Positions 37,651 through 49,309 are shown, counted from the stretch's first letter. The stretch is 64,000 nt of DNA from Pseudoscleropodium purum (GCA_963969395.1 OZ017796.1:46738243-46802242); one strand, 5' to 3'. Translations and numbers: made by a program. Notes: generated by a model from the sequence alone, not told the origin.

Positions 37651-38055
37651 ATGGACACCAAGGTGACGACGGTGATCGTGAACAACACAAAGCAAGGGCT
37701 CACCATGAAAGTGGGTAATCGGCACTGCTACGCCCGACTGACCAGTGTGAAAGTGGGTGGCGAGTACCGGATGCAAATCGACGTGAACTGGACGTATCAG
37801 GAGTTTCTGGTGCAGGACAAGAGCGCCGCCGCCAACCAGCTGTTTCTGAACTCGGACGATTGCTGCGACTACGAGCGCATCACCATCAAGGAAAAATCCG
37901 ACGGCAAGCTGGAAGTGCAGACGTTGCTGCGCGAACAGCTCCGCAGTGTGCCTTGCAGTTCCATTCTCGAGGAGTCCGAGGACAGCACGGGTGCCTATCC
38001 GAAGCTAGTCAATGCGATGAGCAGTTGGAAGGCCTGGCTGAGCAAATTCTTGTAG
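37651..38055 (+). CDS. Small single-exon protein of unknown function (copy B)
   Basis: This predicts 134 residues from the ATG at 37651, chosen because it matches the start of copy A. In-frame Mets at 37639 and 37648 would add up to four residues. It aligns with the minus-strand gene at 18040-18456 along its whole length, with about 16 differences and one extra Ser (ILEESEDS). The SDDCCDYERITIKEKSDGKLEVQTLL core is unchanged. Its TAG stop lines up with a CAG codon in copy A, and the next in-frame stop downstream is shared by both. Differences are mostly conservative, which suggests both copies remain under selection. The function is unknown. Confidence 0.8.
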   Translation: MDTKVTTVIVNNTKQGLTMKVGNRHCYARLTSVKVGGEYRMQIDVNWTYQEFLVQDKSAAANQLFLNSDDCCDYERITIKEKSDGKLEVQTLLREQLRSVPCSSILEESEDSTGAYPKLVNAMSSWKAWLSKFL

Positions 38056-39262
38056 CACTCGCATTTTTAGTCTTGATGGCAGATTTTGCGGCGAATTTGA
38101 TTGTAGGATGGTAAACCTCCGCAATCAGGTTGGCAATTTGCTACCGAATTGGGCACAACGCGATTCATCTAACCTCAAAGAAGTTTCGAATCCCTAAACT
38201 CGCCAGCTGACATGGAGTCATTGGAAATCGAATTTAGAGTCGATTTCTTCTGAAGGACAGCCCTTTTGTAAAGAAAGTGATGCTCAGTTCATAGTGAGCT
38301 TCAAAGGGCTCACGTGACATTCTGTCTATGTGGGTGGTACCCTTTTTAATGCAAAATGGTGACGATCATTCTTGTGCAATACTCTCTGGAGTTTGAACTC
38401 AAGCCCTACTGCAGCTCGATCAACGATTGTATCGTCTCTGTTCCGCAGGGGCAAAGACTTCAATTTTGTGAATGCCCACTTCCAACAAAGATGGAGGATC
38501 TCATTTCTTTCTCCTATCATCCGGATATATCCTCTTCGTGAGAATCATATGCAAATTAAGTGTCGCTTGAAAACATTTCCTTGAAATGAAATTAGAGCTC
38601 AAAGGGGTGCACAGATCTTTTGAAGCCTCGGCTAGGTTAGTTTTTGTACAAGTTCACATTGTTAAATTTATTGGAGGGGGATGAGTAGCTTTGAGGATGG
38701 TTAATATGTCGACCCCAATCCCAAGTAAATGTTTTATAGGATGCCTACCCACAATCACTCTCTCTCGCAAGGCTAGCCTCAGTTTGAAACATTTGTGTAT
38801 ATTTTGTTTTCAAACAGAACCAATCTGCGAGACGTACAATTTTGAAACTTCATATTCGTCTTATTCATTCTTTTGGCGACTTCCATTGTGCCACCCAATC
38901 AAGTGTTAAAGATTTACAAGTGCTCTGATGGGTTCCCCAACTGAACCTCATAGTCCTAAAAACTAGGATTAGTATTGATTCCAGACTGAAGATTTCAGAT
39001 GAGTGTTTCAAGCCACTCCAGTTTTGAGGGCCTTCCCTGAACCTCAGAACTCTAGAAATGTAAAACTCTAAAATGGAAACATAAAAAAACAGGGGACCTC
39101 TTCAATACTTCTCAGATGCCAACTAATACTACCAGTAAAGTGTGATTTGCAACTTGTTCTATTCAAGTTGTCTATCTGGAGAACATTGTATCTTCTTACC
39201 ACAAAAGAAATGATATCGAAAGTTTTGTTCAATAAGCATACCTCTTCTCGTGAGTCCAAGAA
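38056..39262. other. Intergenic region downstream of copy B
   Basis: This holds the 3' region of copy B and the 3' region of the minus-strand plastid-type gene. Short open frames (for example 38356-38584) have no family resemblance. Confidence 0.45.
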
Positions 39263-42046
39263 CTATCGATTTTCATTTACAACCTGCATCCGACACACAT
39301 ATTTTTCCTGGTAAGAAAAGGAATCCATGGCCATGATACTAATAAAACTTGTAAAAACTGTGAATTTGAAAATATTGGAGCACAAATTATCTGAGTGTTG
39401 CAAAGTCTTCAAATTACTTCTTCATAACTAGTAGTGCCCACAGTAATTAAAACTTTGGTGCAATAGTCCTTTCAAGCCAGTACAAACCACTAGAAATGAA
39501 ACAAAGAAGCCTCTACCAAGATGCAGTTTACCACTATTACAAAACACCTAATGCACCATCTAGCTCAGCATGTTAACAACTCACCTTCATGGTCAAGAGT
39601 ACTATCTGGGTGACCGGCACCCATTGGGGCGAAATCACAAGTCTCTCAGACACGGCACCCCCAGATGCTCCTTTGGTAGCCAGGCCTCTATCAAACTTCA
39701 CAAGGCTCTACACAAGTTACATTGAACATTGTGAATCAGAGATTAGCTGAGGTAGAGGATGAAAACGGTTAGGGATCCTACATTACTTTACTTGAAAACT
39801 CAAAAGCTCAGGAAGTCTCGTCTTTTCAGAATCACTCACGGTGTCCGACAGCGTCACTAAGCACATGACTCGCATACCATGGGCATACACCGAAATAAAT
39901 TGGTAGACAGGGCAAAGTCGCTCACCTGCTCTTCACCATGCCGTTGTCCTTCCAGAGTTCGCTGTCATTTCTCCAAGCTAGGAAAGCCCACTCGTTAGAA
40001 TAATTTCTACCATTACAGGTTGCCAAACAGTACGCTACATACATTAGACCCTGCTGAAACCAGACCTTCCATACAACCCCGAAACATTGAAACTAGAGTT
40101 ACGAGAAGTACGGGAGGTTCACACCAAGAACTTACGTGAATAATCTGTACAAGCTGTAGGTTCTCGGTGACAAAGGACCTCGATGCTTCATTGTCAGCGA
40201 ACTTCAGCATCTGCAATGTCACATAGATCTGCAGCCCATGGACAACTGACATCAAGAGAAAGCCCCATGTCCAAGATGTCAAAAAGATGATGCCAACAAT
40301 TGTTTAATTCCATTACTATTATTACATTATCACTTAGAAGAAAGCTAAGAATCCAATTAAGTGAGTATCCAATATCTGACACTGAAAAACCATGGACTAT
40401 AGGTACATCTTGATTGTGAGAATTTACAGCACCTGGATATTAGACATTTTGTGTCAGTTAAGGTCACCTACCAACATAACGTAAAACCCTCATAACTATT
40501 GCATGCGGTGTCCAAACAATAGAATACTTCATTGCGTTGGATCCACCTGTCAGTCCCTACTAAGAATGAATTGAGCACACTAGGAACTATGTTCAGTACA
40601 GAACATGTCGGATTAGATTCAACGACTTTACATTAGACGTTACCCGGCATTCAACATAATCCTCTAAATTTCAGCGCACATCACATCGCTCTCTGCACAA
40701 TGTCAAATCTCAATCCAACTGATTACTTTTCTGCAGTCTGGTGCGTACCGTGCTCAGCCACTGTATTCGATAATATTCCTCAGAAGCAGTCAATCGATAG
40801 CCCGCATTTTCCATCTTAAACTCTTCAATACCACCTGCACCATGCTGCCACAGGAAATATTTTATGAAACCCCCTCATGGCTGAGTCACACATGCTCTGG
40901 AGAATTTCGGTAACTGGAGAGACAAAAACATTGTTGTGCAAGATTTAGGGACACAAGCAGCAATGGGAACCTCGGCTGGGGAATGTTCCAGTTAGGGACA
41001 TCCTCCATGGGGTCCAAGCATGCTGCAAGGAAGGTTCCAATTGCTACATTCTTACCGAGAAAACGGAACACATGACACCGTTGAAGAGATTTCAGATTTC
41101 AACCTATTTCTAATGCACACAGATCAGATGACTTTTGATATCGACCCAGTCGTCTGCCAGTCCGTTGGCCCTGCCTTCACAATACCATCGCAAGGTAGAT
41201 ACATGCTTGCGATAGTACAGCACGGTGCATTCAGACTCGCTCATTTCAAAGACTTCAAACTATTGCAAATACTAGTCAGATCTGCAATTCAAACACAGGG
41301 TCTGAAGTACTGACCAACATCTGCAGATTCAGCTTGTCGAATGTATACCCAGCCATGAATGCGTCCACAGCAGCGCAGACGAATTCATACAATGCTTGTC
41401 CTGCTGACCGCCCCATGTTTTGCACACAAATCTGTACCATTTCAGAGAAAATTCAATGTCAAGCAAGAAACGAGTAAAGATACACATCGATTGCTAAGAC
41501 CAAGCATTTTCTTCAATACCATTATGCACAAAATCTGTACCACTTGAGAAAGGGTTCAGTCAAGCAAGAAACAAGTGAAGGAACATTTCGATTGCTGGGA
41601 GAAAGCAAATTTCTTGCACAGTATTTCGCACACACATCTATACCACTTGAGACAGAATTCAGTCAAGCAAGAAACGAGTAAAGAAAGACATTCGATTGCT
41701 GAGGGTAAGCATTTTCTTGCATACACTCTGCAATTTCCTCTCGTACCTCAAAGAAGCACAAATGGAGTCGGCGACACACATCGTCGAGCGATATCGGCGA
41801 CCAGCCATCTCTCCCCTTCGCCGACGCATTCACCCTCACTGTCCTAGCAGCTCTCCGGCCGCTTCGAATTACAGTGACGGCAACCTTACCACCACTAACC
41901 CTAACACCATGCTCACTGCGAGAATTCACACACAGGCAGATACCCTTATTTCTAGGCGACTCAGACCTCGCAACAGATGAGAGGGTTTCGCACGGACGAG
42001 CTCTCAACCCGCAACAAGCGTGAATGCTCGCAACCGAAAAACCCAT
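39263..42046 (-). CDS. Probable plastid-targeted protein of unknown function, 7 exons
   Basis: Proposed exons on the minus strand: 42046-41747, 41431-41315, 40844-40749, 40228-40136, 39990-39926, 39705-39585, 39283-39263. They total 813 bases and 270 residues, with all junctions GT-AG and in phase. The first 85 or so residues are Ser/Arg/Val-rich with almost no acids early (MGFSVASIHACC...RTVRVNASAKG), typical of a chloroplast transit peptide. The mature part looks like a conserved soluble helical protein: MGRSAGQALYEFVCAAVDAF, IEEFKMENAGYRLTASEEYY, TLQMLKFADNEASRSFVTEN, AWRNDSELWKDNGMVKS, then VISPQWVPVTQIVLLTMK. I do not recognise the family. The coding quality of exons 2-6 is good. The last exon and the exon 5-6 junction are the least certain. 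Confidence 0.7.
41418..41730. repeat. ~104-bp tandem repeat covering an exon 2 acceptor
   Basis: Three copies start near 41421, 41525 and 41627, with periods of 104 and 102. On the minus strand each carries a (C/T)TCAAGTGGTA(C/T)AG-like acceptor followed by AT(T/G)TGTGTGC-like sequence. The copy at the lower coordinates is the exon 2 acceptor of the plastid-type gene, and the other two lie in intron 1. A shared CAAGCAAGAAACGAGTAAAG block marks every unit. Confidence 0.85.
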
Positions 42047-42458
42047 TTCATGTCCTGCAGTAGTACTTCACACCTATCGCAGTGGAACTAAGAAGAAGAA
42101 GCTCAGACAGGGCCATAAAAAACTCCGATTTATCTTTGGCTTTCCCATTTGCTGGGTACTCCTGGCTCTTGCCGTGGATCAATCGTTCATCGACGGCACT
42201 GCGCAAGTCCAAGAAACTCCTGCGAAGACAAACTGACAAGAGAACTCAAAATCTACGAAGGATGAACATCAGTGGAGTCTGGATGTCGTTGGACTTGCGT
42301 TCATCCGCAGGAAGGCATCTTGAGACGGACTTGGGAGGTGGCCTGTACCCATGAATGTCGTGTTTCTGAAATTCTTGAGCGCATTGAGCAGATTTCTGTA
42401 GAAGCAGGAGACCCTTTGTATATTTTTGTGGCGTGCTTGTGAGGGGTAGTGGCGGAAG

Positions 42459-43045
42459 ATGTCAAGCACGAGGAAAATGGCGATGGTTTGTGGCGTTCCT
42501 ATGAGAAAAAAACTTGAGCAGTCAGGCAAGAAGTTCGTGTACTGGAAACGCACGGGGAAGCACATTCTTGTGTCTGCGGATTTGTGGGACGTCATGGATC
42601 CAGACACGAAGGTGGATACAGCGTCTGCAAATGGAACAGAAGAGAGGAAGAAGGAGGTCAGGTTCATCATTCACGCAGCCATGGCGTTCCACATCCATTT
42701 TCACACTGACCCACACGAATGCTGGATCTACTTGAAGAACAGATTGCGCCCCACACGCCTGACCGCGAATTCGAGTTCCGGAGTCGTCTCTTTCAGCTGA
42801 GAATGAAGGAGAGTGAGAGAGTGTTGGATTTCTTCGTCCGGGTGAAGGATGTGCTAGTGCATCTTGAGGACATGGGCGTTGACGAGCGACTGCTTATGTT
42901 GACGTTAGTTCATGCTCTTCCTCCTAGTTTGGAGCTCTTTCGGTCACCTACTCTCACGGAAGCAATGAATAAGGATGAGCTCTACCCAAAATGCGTGCGC
43001 CACGAGCAATTCTTGGAGCATAGAGCCTCACGTTGGGGACATTGA
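42459..43045 (+). pseudogene. Decayed copia-type gag-like sequence (UBN2-like)
   Basis: The first frame (42459 to about 42716) has the pattern FVYWKRTGKHILVSADLWDV, matching the YxxWxxxMxxxL..dLWdvvd start of plant copia gag (UBN2/Retrotran_gag) proteins. The second part, in another frame from about 42719 to 43045, reads LLEEQIAPHTP, FRSRLFQLRMKESERVLDFF and LTLVHALPPSL, the usual continuation. The switch near 42716-42719 implies a one-base deletion or equivalent. No protease, integrase or reverse transcriptase follows and no LTRs were seen. It is a retrotransposon relic, or less likely a host-adopted gag gene. Confidence 0.7.
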
Positions 43046-43108
43046 GTGGGATGATGTGGAATTGTCGCAGGGAAGAACTGGCTCTGAACAGGATTTGAAC
43101 TGAGGAAA

Positions 43109-43366
43109 TTGATGATTGATGAGAAAACAGGAATTGAACTGGGGAAATTCATGCTTGATGAGAAGTGCGCGGAACATTGCTCGCTTTGTCGCACACATGA
43201 GGAGAGTGCATGTTGGCGTGTGGGGCTGGGAAACCTTCTGATGTCGCAAGGACTGGAGAAATACGCTGAGCATTGCTCGCGTTGTGGCGCTCCCTCGAAG
43301 ACAGTGCATGTGGAGATTGTGCATGTGGCCTTTAGGGTCCGTAAAATCTTCAGCTGCTTTTTGTAG
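43109..43366 (+). other. Open frame with repeated AEHCSxC motifs
   Basis: This 85-codon open frame contains KCAEHCSLCRTHEES and, about 40 residues later, KYAEHCSRCGAPSKT. A weaker third unit follows downstream in DNA near 43370-43430. It lies just after the gag-like sequence and could be a decayed part of the same element. The paired Cys motifs resemble a small zinc-binding unit, but no family was recognised. Confidence 0.3.
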
Positions 43367-45432
43367 ATTGAAGAAGTGCGTGAGTGATTTCTTGCTTTGT
43401 GGCGCTCGTGGAGAGTGCTTTTGGTCGTGGTGGCAGAGCCAGAGGCGTCTGTCATAGCGAGGACGATGAGCATATTTCCAAGGTGTTCAGTGATGTTAGT
43501 GATGCTGTTCAAGCCCAGACGCGTGATGAAATAGAGAATCATCCGCTTTGAGGAAGTACATGCAAATGCACGCTCATCGTTAGTGAGCTGGGCTCAGGGT
43601 TTAGTCCCATAACATGAATGGTGACTAGGTTTTACAACCTGGCTGCGGTGCAATGTCCAGATTTCTCATTGCAAGTCCTCAGGCAACCTTCAGGTGATGT
43701 AGGAAAGCGGAAGTGAGGAGATGAAAGCGGAAGTGAGGAGATGGGAGAATCTCTTGACAAGTGAACGTAGTAATATGACTGTATACCTCCCTTACCTAGT
43801 GGTGTGTGACACAGACGGGTCGTGTATGCATGCAATCGATGCTCCTGAGTTTGTGTTTAAGTTAGAATTGTTTTTCTACTCCCGCATGATTGATTTTGAA
43901 CATCCGCAAGGAACTCCTCACACTCGTTCCTGCCATGTTTTCCAGTGAAATCTGCATTGAAATTGGATGCTCATGATAGATAAGAGGTTAGTAACGTGAT
44001 GATCTTACATATGAGTTTGAGCCATGATGTGGAAGTTGTGTGTTGTTTACGTGTGAAATCTTAACTGCATCTTTGAAATGCATGCGCTTAGCAGGAAGTT
44101 AGGTTCGCATTTTTGTTGCACAGGTCTACAAGGGCGAATGGAGTGAATGGATAGGTATGTCATGCTAATGCTCTGTTATTCCAATTGCGAAACTGAAATT
44201 AGTCTTGTGACTTCCAAGCAGCTCCAGAAACTCTATGAAGCTGAATTCTGTGAAGTGATCAGGATTACAAATGCCACAGTAGTGGGTTATGACTGTTTTT
44301 CACTGGATTGGAAAAAAAACAAAAAAACCTAGAAGAGTCCAGAGGGGAGTGTGTACTAAGGTAGATAAGCCTGTTACTACCCTAATTTGCAATCTGATTA
44401 TCTTAAGGACAATTCTAAGAGGGGCACATATTTTTCAGAGGTGTGCACTTGTTTCATGAGTCAAACCCAAGTGAAATTATAATTTTTCGATCAAAATTGT
44501 AATTTCTGTGAATTTTTGAAGTGAGCTACCATAAAATTACAAAACTGCTTACAGAGTAGAGGCATAAACATCCTATAAACAACCTATAACTGCTCTCCCA
44601 TGTATCCATTGGTACTCAAGTATTCACCAATGAAAGATTGACACATTATCCATTTTGACATTTATTATTTAATGCAATGAAATTGTCAAAAAATTGAACG
44701 GATTTGCATAATAGGCTAGAAGGAATTAGGGCCAAATGTAGGCTAATGGAATTATTAGATAGTTGACACTAATGGATTGGTCCACCTTACCTAGCCTTCC
44801 AAGTAATGGATTTACCAACTACACCATAGTTTAATATTTTTAAATGTTGCCTTAAGTTTGCACATTCAATCAACCATAAACTTTCCACCCTACTTTGAGA
44901 CTACATCAAAAATTCATGTTCATACATAATTCATTTTCCACAATAATTCAAGCACTACAATTAGGGTCACAATTCTTTAGGAAAACATGAACCCATAAGT
45001 TCATTTCACTGTGAGCATTCACATGCAAATTCTAACATTTATCCTAAAAATTCTATGTCATACACCTTGAACCTTAAGTCATCATGGAAACAAAGCTCTT
45101 TAAGGGAAATAGTTAGTAACTAATTCACTTAAAAATGATCTTATGGCTTACACAAATTCAAATAACACAATTTTTACCCTATTTTGGTATGTGAAAACAA
45201 TTATTTTCTTAGAAGAATTCTATAGTGATCAAATCACTTGCCACTATTTTCATGGCCATGCAAGATTTTTTAAGTATCCCAACTTAATCCAAATAGGGTG
45301 GTTAATATTAGTCAGTTGGGCGTGGGTATGGGTGTGATCCGAATATCAAAATGGTTTTCAATAATAGTGTCTCAACCCAAGCCCTACAAGTATCAATTTT
45401 TCCATATGGTGATCAAATCCGGTACCAACAAT

Positions 45433-45669
45433 GCTAGTATGTGAGCCTAAAAATGTGAGCTTGTGAGCATTGAGCCTACAATATAGGTACCTATAATGTA
45501 GATACTACACTCTATAGAAGGTGTATGTATCAAAAACACCTATAATATGGCTATTTGTAATATATATATATCCTATAATCATAGACGATTTCTATAGTAT
45601 GTACACCTATAACATAGGTGTGTAGTATTCTAAGCTCATGGGCTCATATTCCTATTCTCACATAATAGC
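45433..45669. mobile_element. MITE-like imperfect palindrome
   Basis: The left end reads GCTAGTATGTGAG and the right end, reverse-complemented, GCTATTATGTGAG. Matching blocks such as GTGAGC...TGAGC, CTATAATGTAG/CTATGTTATAGG and CTATAGAA continue inwards on both sides. No coding capacity was seen. The element boundaries are approximate. Confidence 0.5.
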
Positions 45670-47131
45670 AACCCTCTACATATTAGTACCATCAATGAAA
45701 TTAAGAAGCACTAAGTATCTCATTCACTATATATATTTGCACTAGTACATGACAATTGCATCTTCAAGTAGTGGTCCTAAATGCAATTGTTGTAGTTTTA
45801 TAAAGTCTATTGGAAGTTAGATCACCTTTTCATTGACATTTGCTTCTTATTTAGTGCTTTGTAAACAATGCAATGGACAAAGTCAAACTTCATTTTGATT
45901 TTATTTCATTTTATTGTCTTTAAAATAATTGAGTGATACCATTATGCATAACATGCTAGTATGGATAACCTAAAGGTCAACTAATACCAATACCTTGATG
46001 AAAATATAGAGTTTATATTCATATTGATACCAATATATGTCTATTGAAATAATTTTCAACCCCATAAACCTCTTCATCATAGTTATCTTCTACAATTCTA
46101 AGGTATTAACTAGTACCTAAATGATATACGATAGATTTGACTTGCATCCAACACTAGTTAACACCTTAAGCAAGACTTCATTGCATTGTCCTACCCGATG
46201 TATCAAATCTACTACCATAATGTCAAGTTTAGTTTTCAAGACAAATTTGTCACCATTCCATCGGATAGTCAAAAAAGCACTATAACTCATAATATAGCCC
46301 GTCTTTCAAAGCCCTTGGGTTTGTGAAAAAGACAGATATGAACATCTTTGATGAATTGTTAGACTTGGCATTATATCCCATAATGCTCTCAAGCCTTCTA
46401 ACTATTGAACATTATGTAGTCTTTTTACTACTTGATTTACTAAGTTCTTTCCATGCTCCCTACTCAATTAGACTATGATTCAACCTTGCGCAACTCTACA
46501 CAAAATTTTGAGCCTGAGAAATTTGGACCAAACCAGCCAAGGCTTGGATGAGATTTCCCCCTTTGTGAGCCTTGTGATGGTTCTTGGGCTACTTGGAATG
46601 TCGAGTCCATTGCTTGCTTGGTGTTGTTTCCTCCGTTGCCATCTTGATTTCTTCAAGCATGCCTTCCACTACTCAATGTCATCACCTCGAGATTCTCCAT
46701 CTTGATGTCTTATTTTTTATTGTTGCTACTATTGTCTGGTGAGCAAATGCTATTTTTTTTGTTTTTTGTTTTTCCTAGGGAGATCATTTAGTGTATCTAT
46801 AACAAACTATATATAATTTTTTGGCCCCCTATTTACTTTTTAATAAACTATAACTTCAACTTACAATTTTGAGCTTTGTTTAAGAATGAATATAGGTTTC
46901 CATTGTCGAGAATTACCAAATTCAAATAACATATAAAATGATTTTTAGAAGAGGTTGAAAAATGAACTGAAATAGCATGTTTTTCAATTTACATATTTAT
47001 AGAGAATACATGAAGATGACTATTGCATCACTATTCAAGGTAAATTAACTTTCAATAATGAGTTATTTTTAGCAACTTTTGTTCATTCTTTAGACCATTT
47101 TTTCTTATATAAAATAGAGATGTGAAAGTTT

Positions 47132-47155
47132 TATATATATATATATATATATATT
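47132..47155. repeat. (TA)n microsatellite
   Basis: A run of twelve TA units is followed by ATTTATTTATTT. It lies in AT-rich intergenic DNA. Confidence 0.9.
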
Positions 47156-48239
47156 TATTTATTTACATTGACAACCAATATAACACAAGAGAATTAATAA
47201 GCTACAATACTAATGCTCTTCTAAAACTTGAGAGAGAAAAAAAAATAGACAATTTGGACTTATAATCCCCTAAAGAAAATAGGAAAGGTTTCAACTACTT
47301 AGAAGGCTACAATGATCAATTTAATTTCACTTCATCTCTAGCCTATTAGCCCTTTTCATATCTTTTAAAGTATCATTTCGATTTTCATAGAACTTATTAC
47401 ATAGCTTTACATATTCTAATAGAAAATAGACTAGTTTAATCTATTCACACCTATAAAGCCAAATAGATAAAAATTTGGAAAAAACTATGACTACAAATAT
47501 CTTTCACTTCATAGGTCTAAATGCCAAGAAGCAAAGCCTATGCATTCTACCTTGCAAAAAAATTCAACTTTATCAAAAAGACACTAGAGGATGCATGGTT
47601 CTGGATATCTCACAATAATAAAGAAAAGAAAAGAAAACAACCTCATGTAAGGTATAAATACCTTATATTATGACCACCTCGTGTGCCCCATGCCATTGCC
47701 ACAACCAAAATAAAAATAAAAGTAATTATCACACTATCGGTTCAAACACCACTACACAAAATCCATGCACCCCTCCTTCAAAGAGCTTTCTAATGATACC
47801 AAAAACGTGATCAAAGAACGTATAGTTTCAAAAATCTCACCATATAAAATAAATAAGTAAAACAAACAAAACAAACAACCTCATTAAATAAACAAAGGTT
47901 GAGATCTCAAGCAAATTATGTAGCTAATATAAGGGCCATAAAGACTTTTGAAGAAAGGTCCCAAAAATTACAAAATCAAGCTACCTATCAAGCTAAATAA
48001 AAAGTTCCAATAATTGGAATAGTATTGTGTCATAATCTTGGTGCTAAGAATGTTATTTGTTGACATTGCAATACTTTGCATTAAGTTCAAGAAAATTTTT
48101 CTATTTCTATCAGCAATATATGCCTCTTTTGGAACATATTTTTATGAAGACAAAATCATTCTACCAATGCTATAAGTTTCATTGGTTCCATTACTAGTTT
48201 ATTATATTTATTTATAGAAGATAGTGTACAAGCAATAGA

Positions 48240-49070
48240 ATTTTGTAAGCACATACAATGTTACAATGATGCATTTGCATTTACCTCGATGGGTGTTAAT
48301 ACAAATCATATTTTGAGTGGTAGACCCTCTTGTTTTTGCATTTATTGAAGATTGAATTATAGATGTGGTGCTCTTCTACTTACACCAAACAAGACATAGA
48401 TGTTTGCTCAACTATATATCTACAATTTTGATGAAGTAATTGAAGCTCAAAGGCAAAGAAATGAAAAAGTGTGTCTTAATACAATGTCAGCATTGCACCA
48501 AATGTTATTGGAACACAAAAACTTTGTTCCACTTACAAAACAAGCATATAGAATTCTATGCAAAGAATGTGAAAATGACAATAATAACCCACATTTGGCA
48601 ATGCATCTACATTTTGAGTATGGTAGGCAAGTTGGACATTATAATCTTCCACAAGTTGATGACATTACTTTGATTTTGTCGAGAGATGGTGATATTTTTA
48701 TGTAACCCATGACATTGTCATATGTTTACGTGGGGGATCGCTTCACTGCATAAGTGAATGTCAAATGAGAGTTTTCTAGTAAAATGAAAGTACCTAAAAG
48801 TACTACAATTAATCATTGCATAAGTGAATGTCATCCTACATATTTGTTGTTGCATTACATTTTCTTTTCTTTATGGAGAACTTGGTTGGCACCCAAACAT
48901 TCCTCATATATAACACAAATGGAATTTTTCTCATATAGATTATTTCCATAAAACAATGAATTCTCTACAATACTTTATGGAGAAAAATTATTCTATGATG
49001 AGTTTATTGTCAATGCATGGGCACTCACGGAGAATACAAACACATCAAAGTTAAACTATGCCAGTCACTC
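48240..49070 (+). mobile_element. Helitron fragment (helicase-like N-terminal part), decayed
   Basis: Several frames on the plus strand match successive parts of plant Helitron Rep/helicase proteins. They read CYNDAFAFTSMG...GRPSCFCIY (about 48255-48345), MFAQLYIYNFDEVIEAQRQR...NTMSALHQMLLEH and GRQVGHYNLPQVDDITLIL (48400-48705). DIVICLRGGSLHCISECH follows in the next frame, then EFFSYRLF and FIVNAWALTEN (to about 49060). Stops and frame changes interrupt it, so it is not functional. No Rep HUH motif, helicase core or Helitron terminus was seen. Confidence 0.8.
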
Positions 49071-49076
49071 ATAGAA

Positions 49077-49309
49077 GGCTAGGAAGGATTGACCCTTCTA
49101 ATGCCTTGCCAGAGGGTAAATGTCAAAATTGCCCCCTATTTTGTGCCACTTAAACTTTGTATTATATAACATTCCAAACTAATTTGAGGTGTGTAATTGC
49201 AAATATGAATTCAAAATTTGCAATTTTTATCATATGTGGCAATATAAAATTTCAGTCTTTTCTACAATGGTAAAATAAGGGGCAATAGAGGGGTCAATCC
49301 TCCCTGGCC
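49077..49309. mobile_element. MITE-like element related to the one at 28750
   Basis: The left end is GGCTAGGAAGGATTGACCC and the right end is the complement of GGCCAGGGAGGATTGACCC. The interior shares CCCCTATTTTGTGCC, TTGCAAATATGAATTCAAAA and TTTATCATATGTG with the element at 28750-28952, but the terminal repeats differ. It directly follows the Helitron fragment. Confidence 0.65.

Larger units (their letters stand above)
43367..48239. other. Long AT-rich transposon-like region
   Basis: I found no supported gene here. The open frames at 43721-43948, 44147-44332 and 46475-46705 are short and unlike known families. AT content rises sharply after about 44340. The region contains a MITE-like inverted repeat and a TA microsatellite, listed separately. 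Confidence 0.5.

Noticed and set aside
39845..39892. Possible extra exon of the plastid-type gene (reading MRVMCLVTLSDT before GTGAGT)
   Set aside because: No acceptor gives the required phase, and the upstream intron would be only about 45-60 bases. Skipping it closes the phase.
42044..42354. Overlapping plus-strand frames between the plastid-type gene and the gag-like relic
   Set aside because: They are open in several frames at once and have no homologous pattern. The region is better explained as a divergent promoter.
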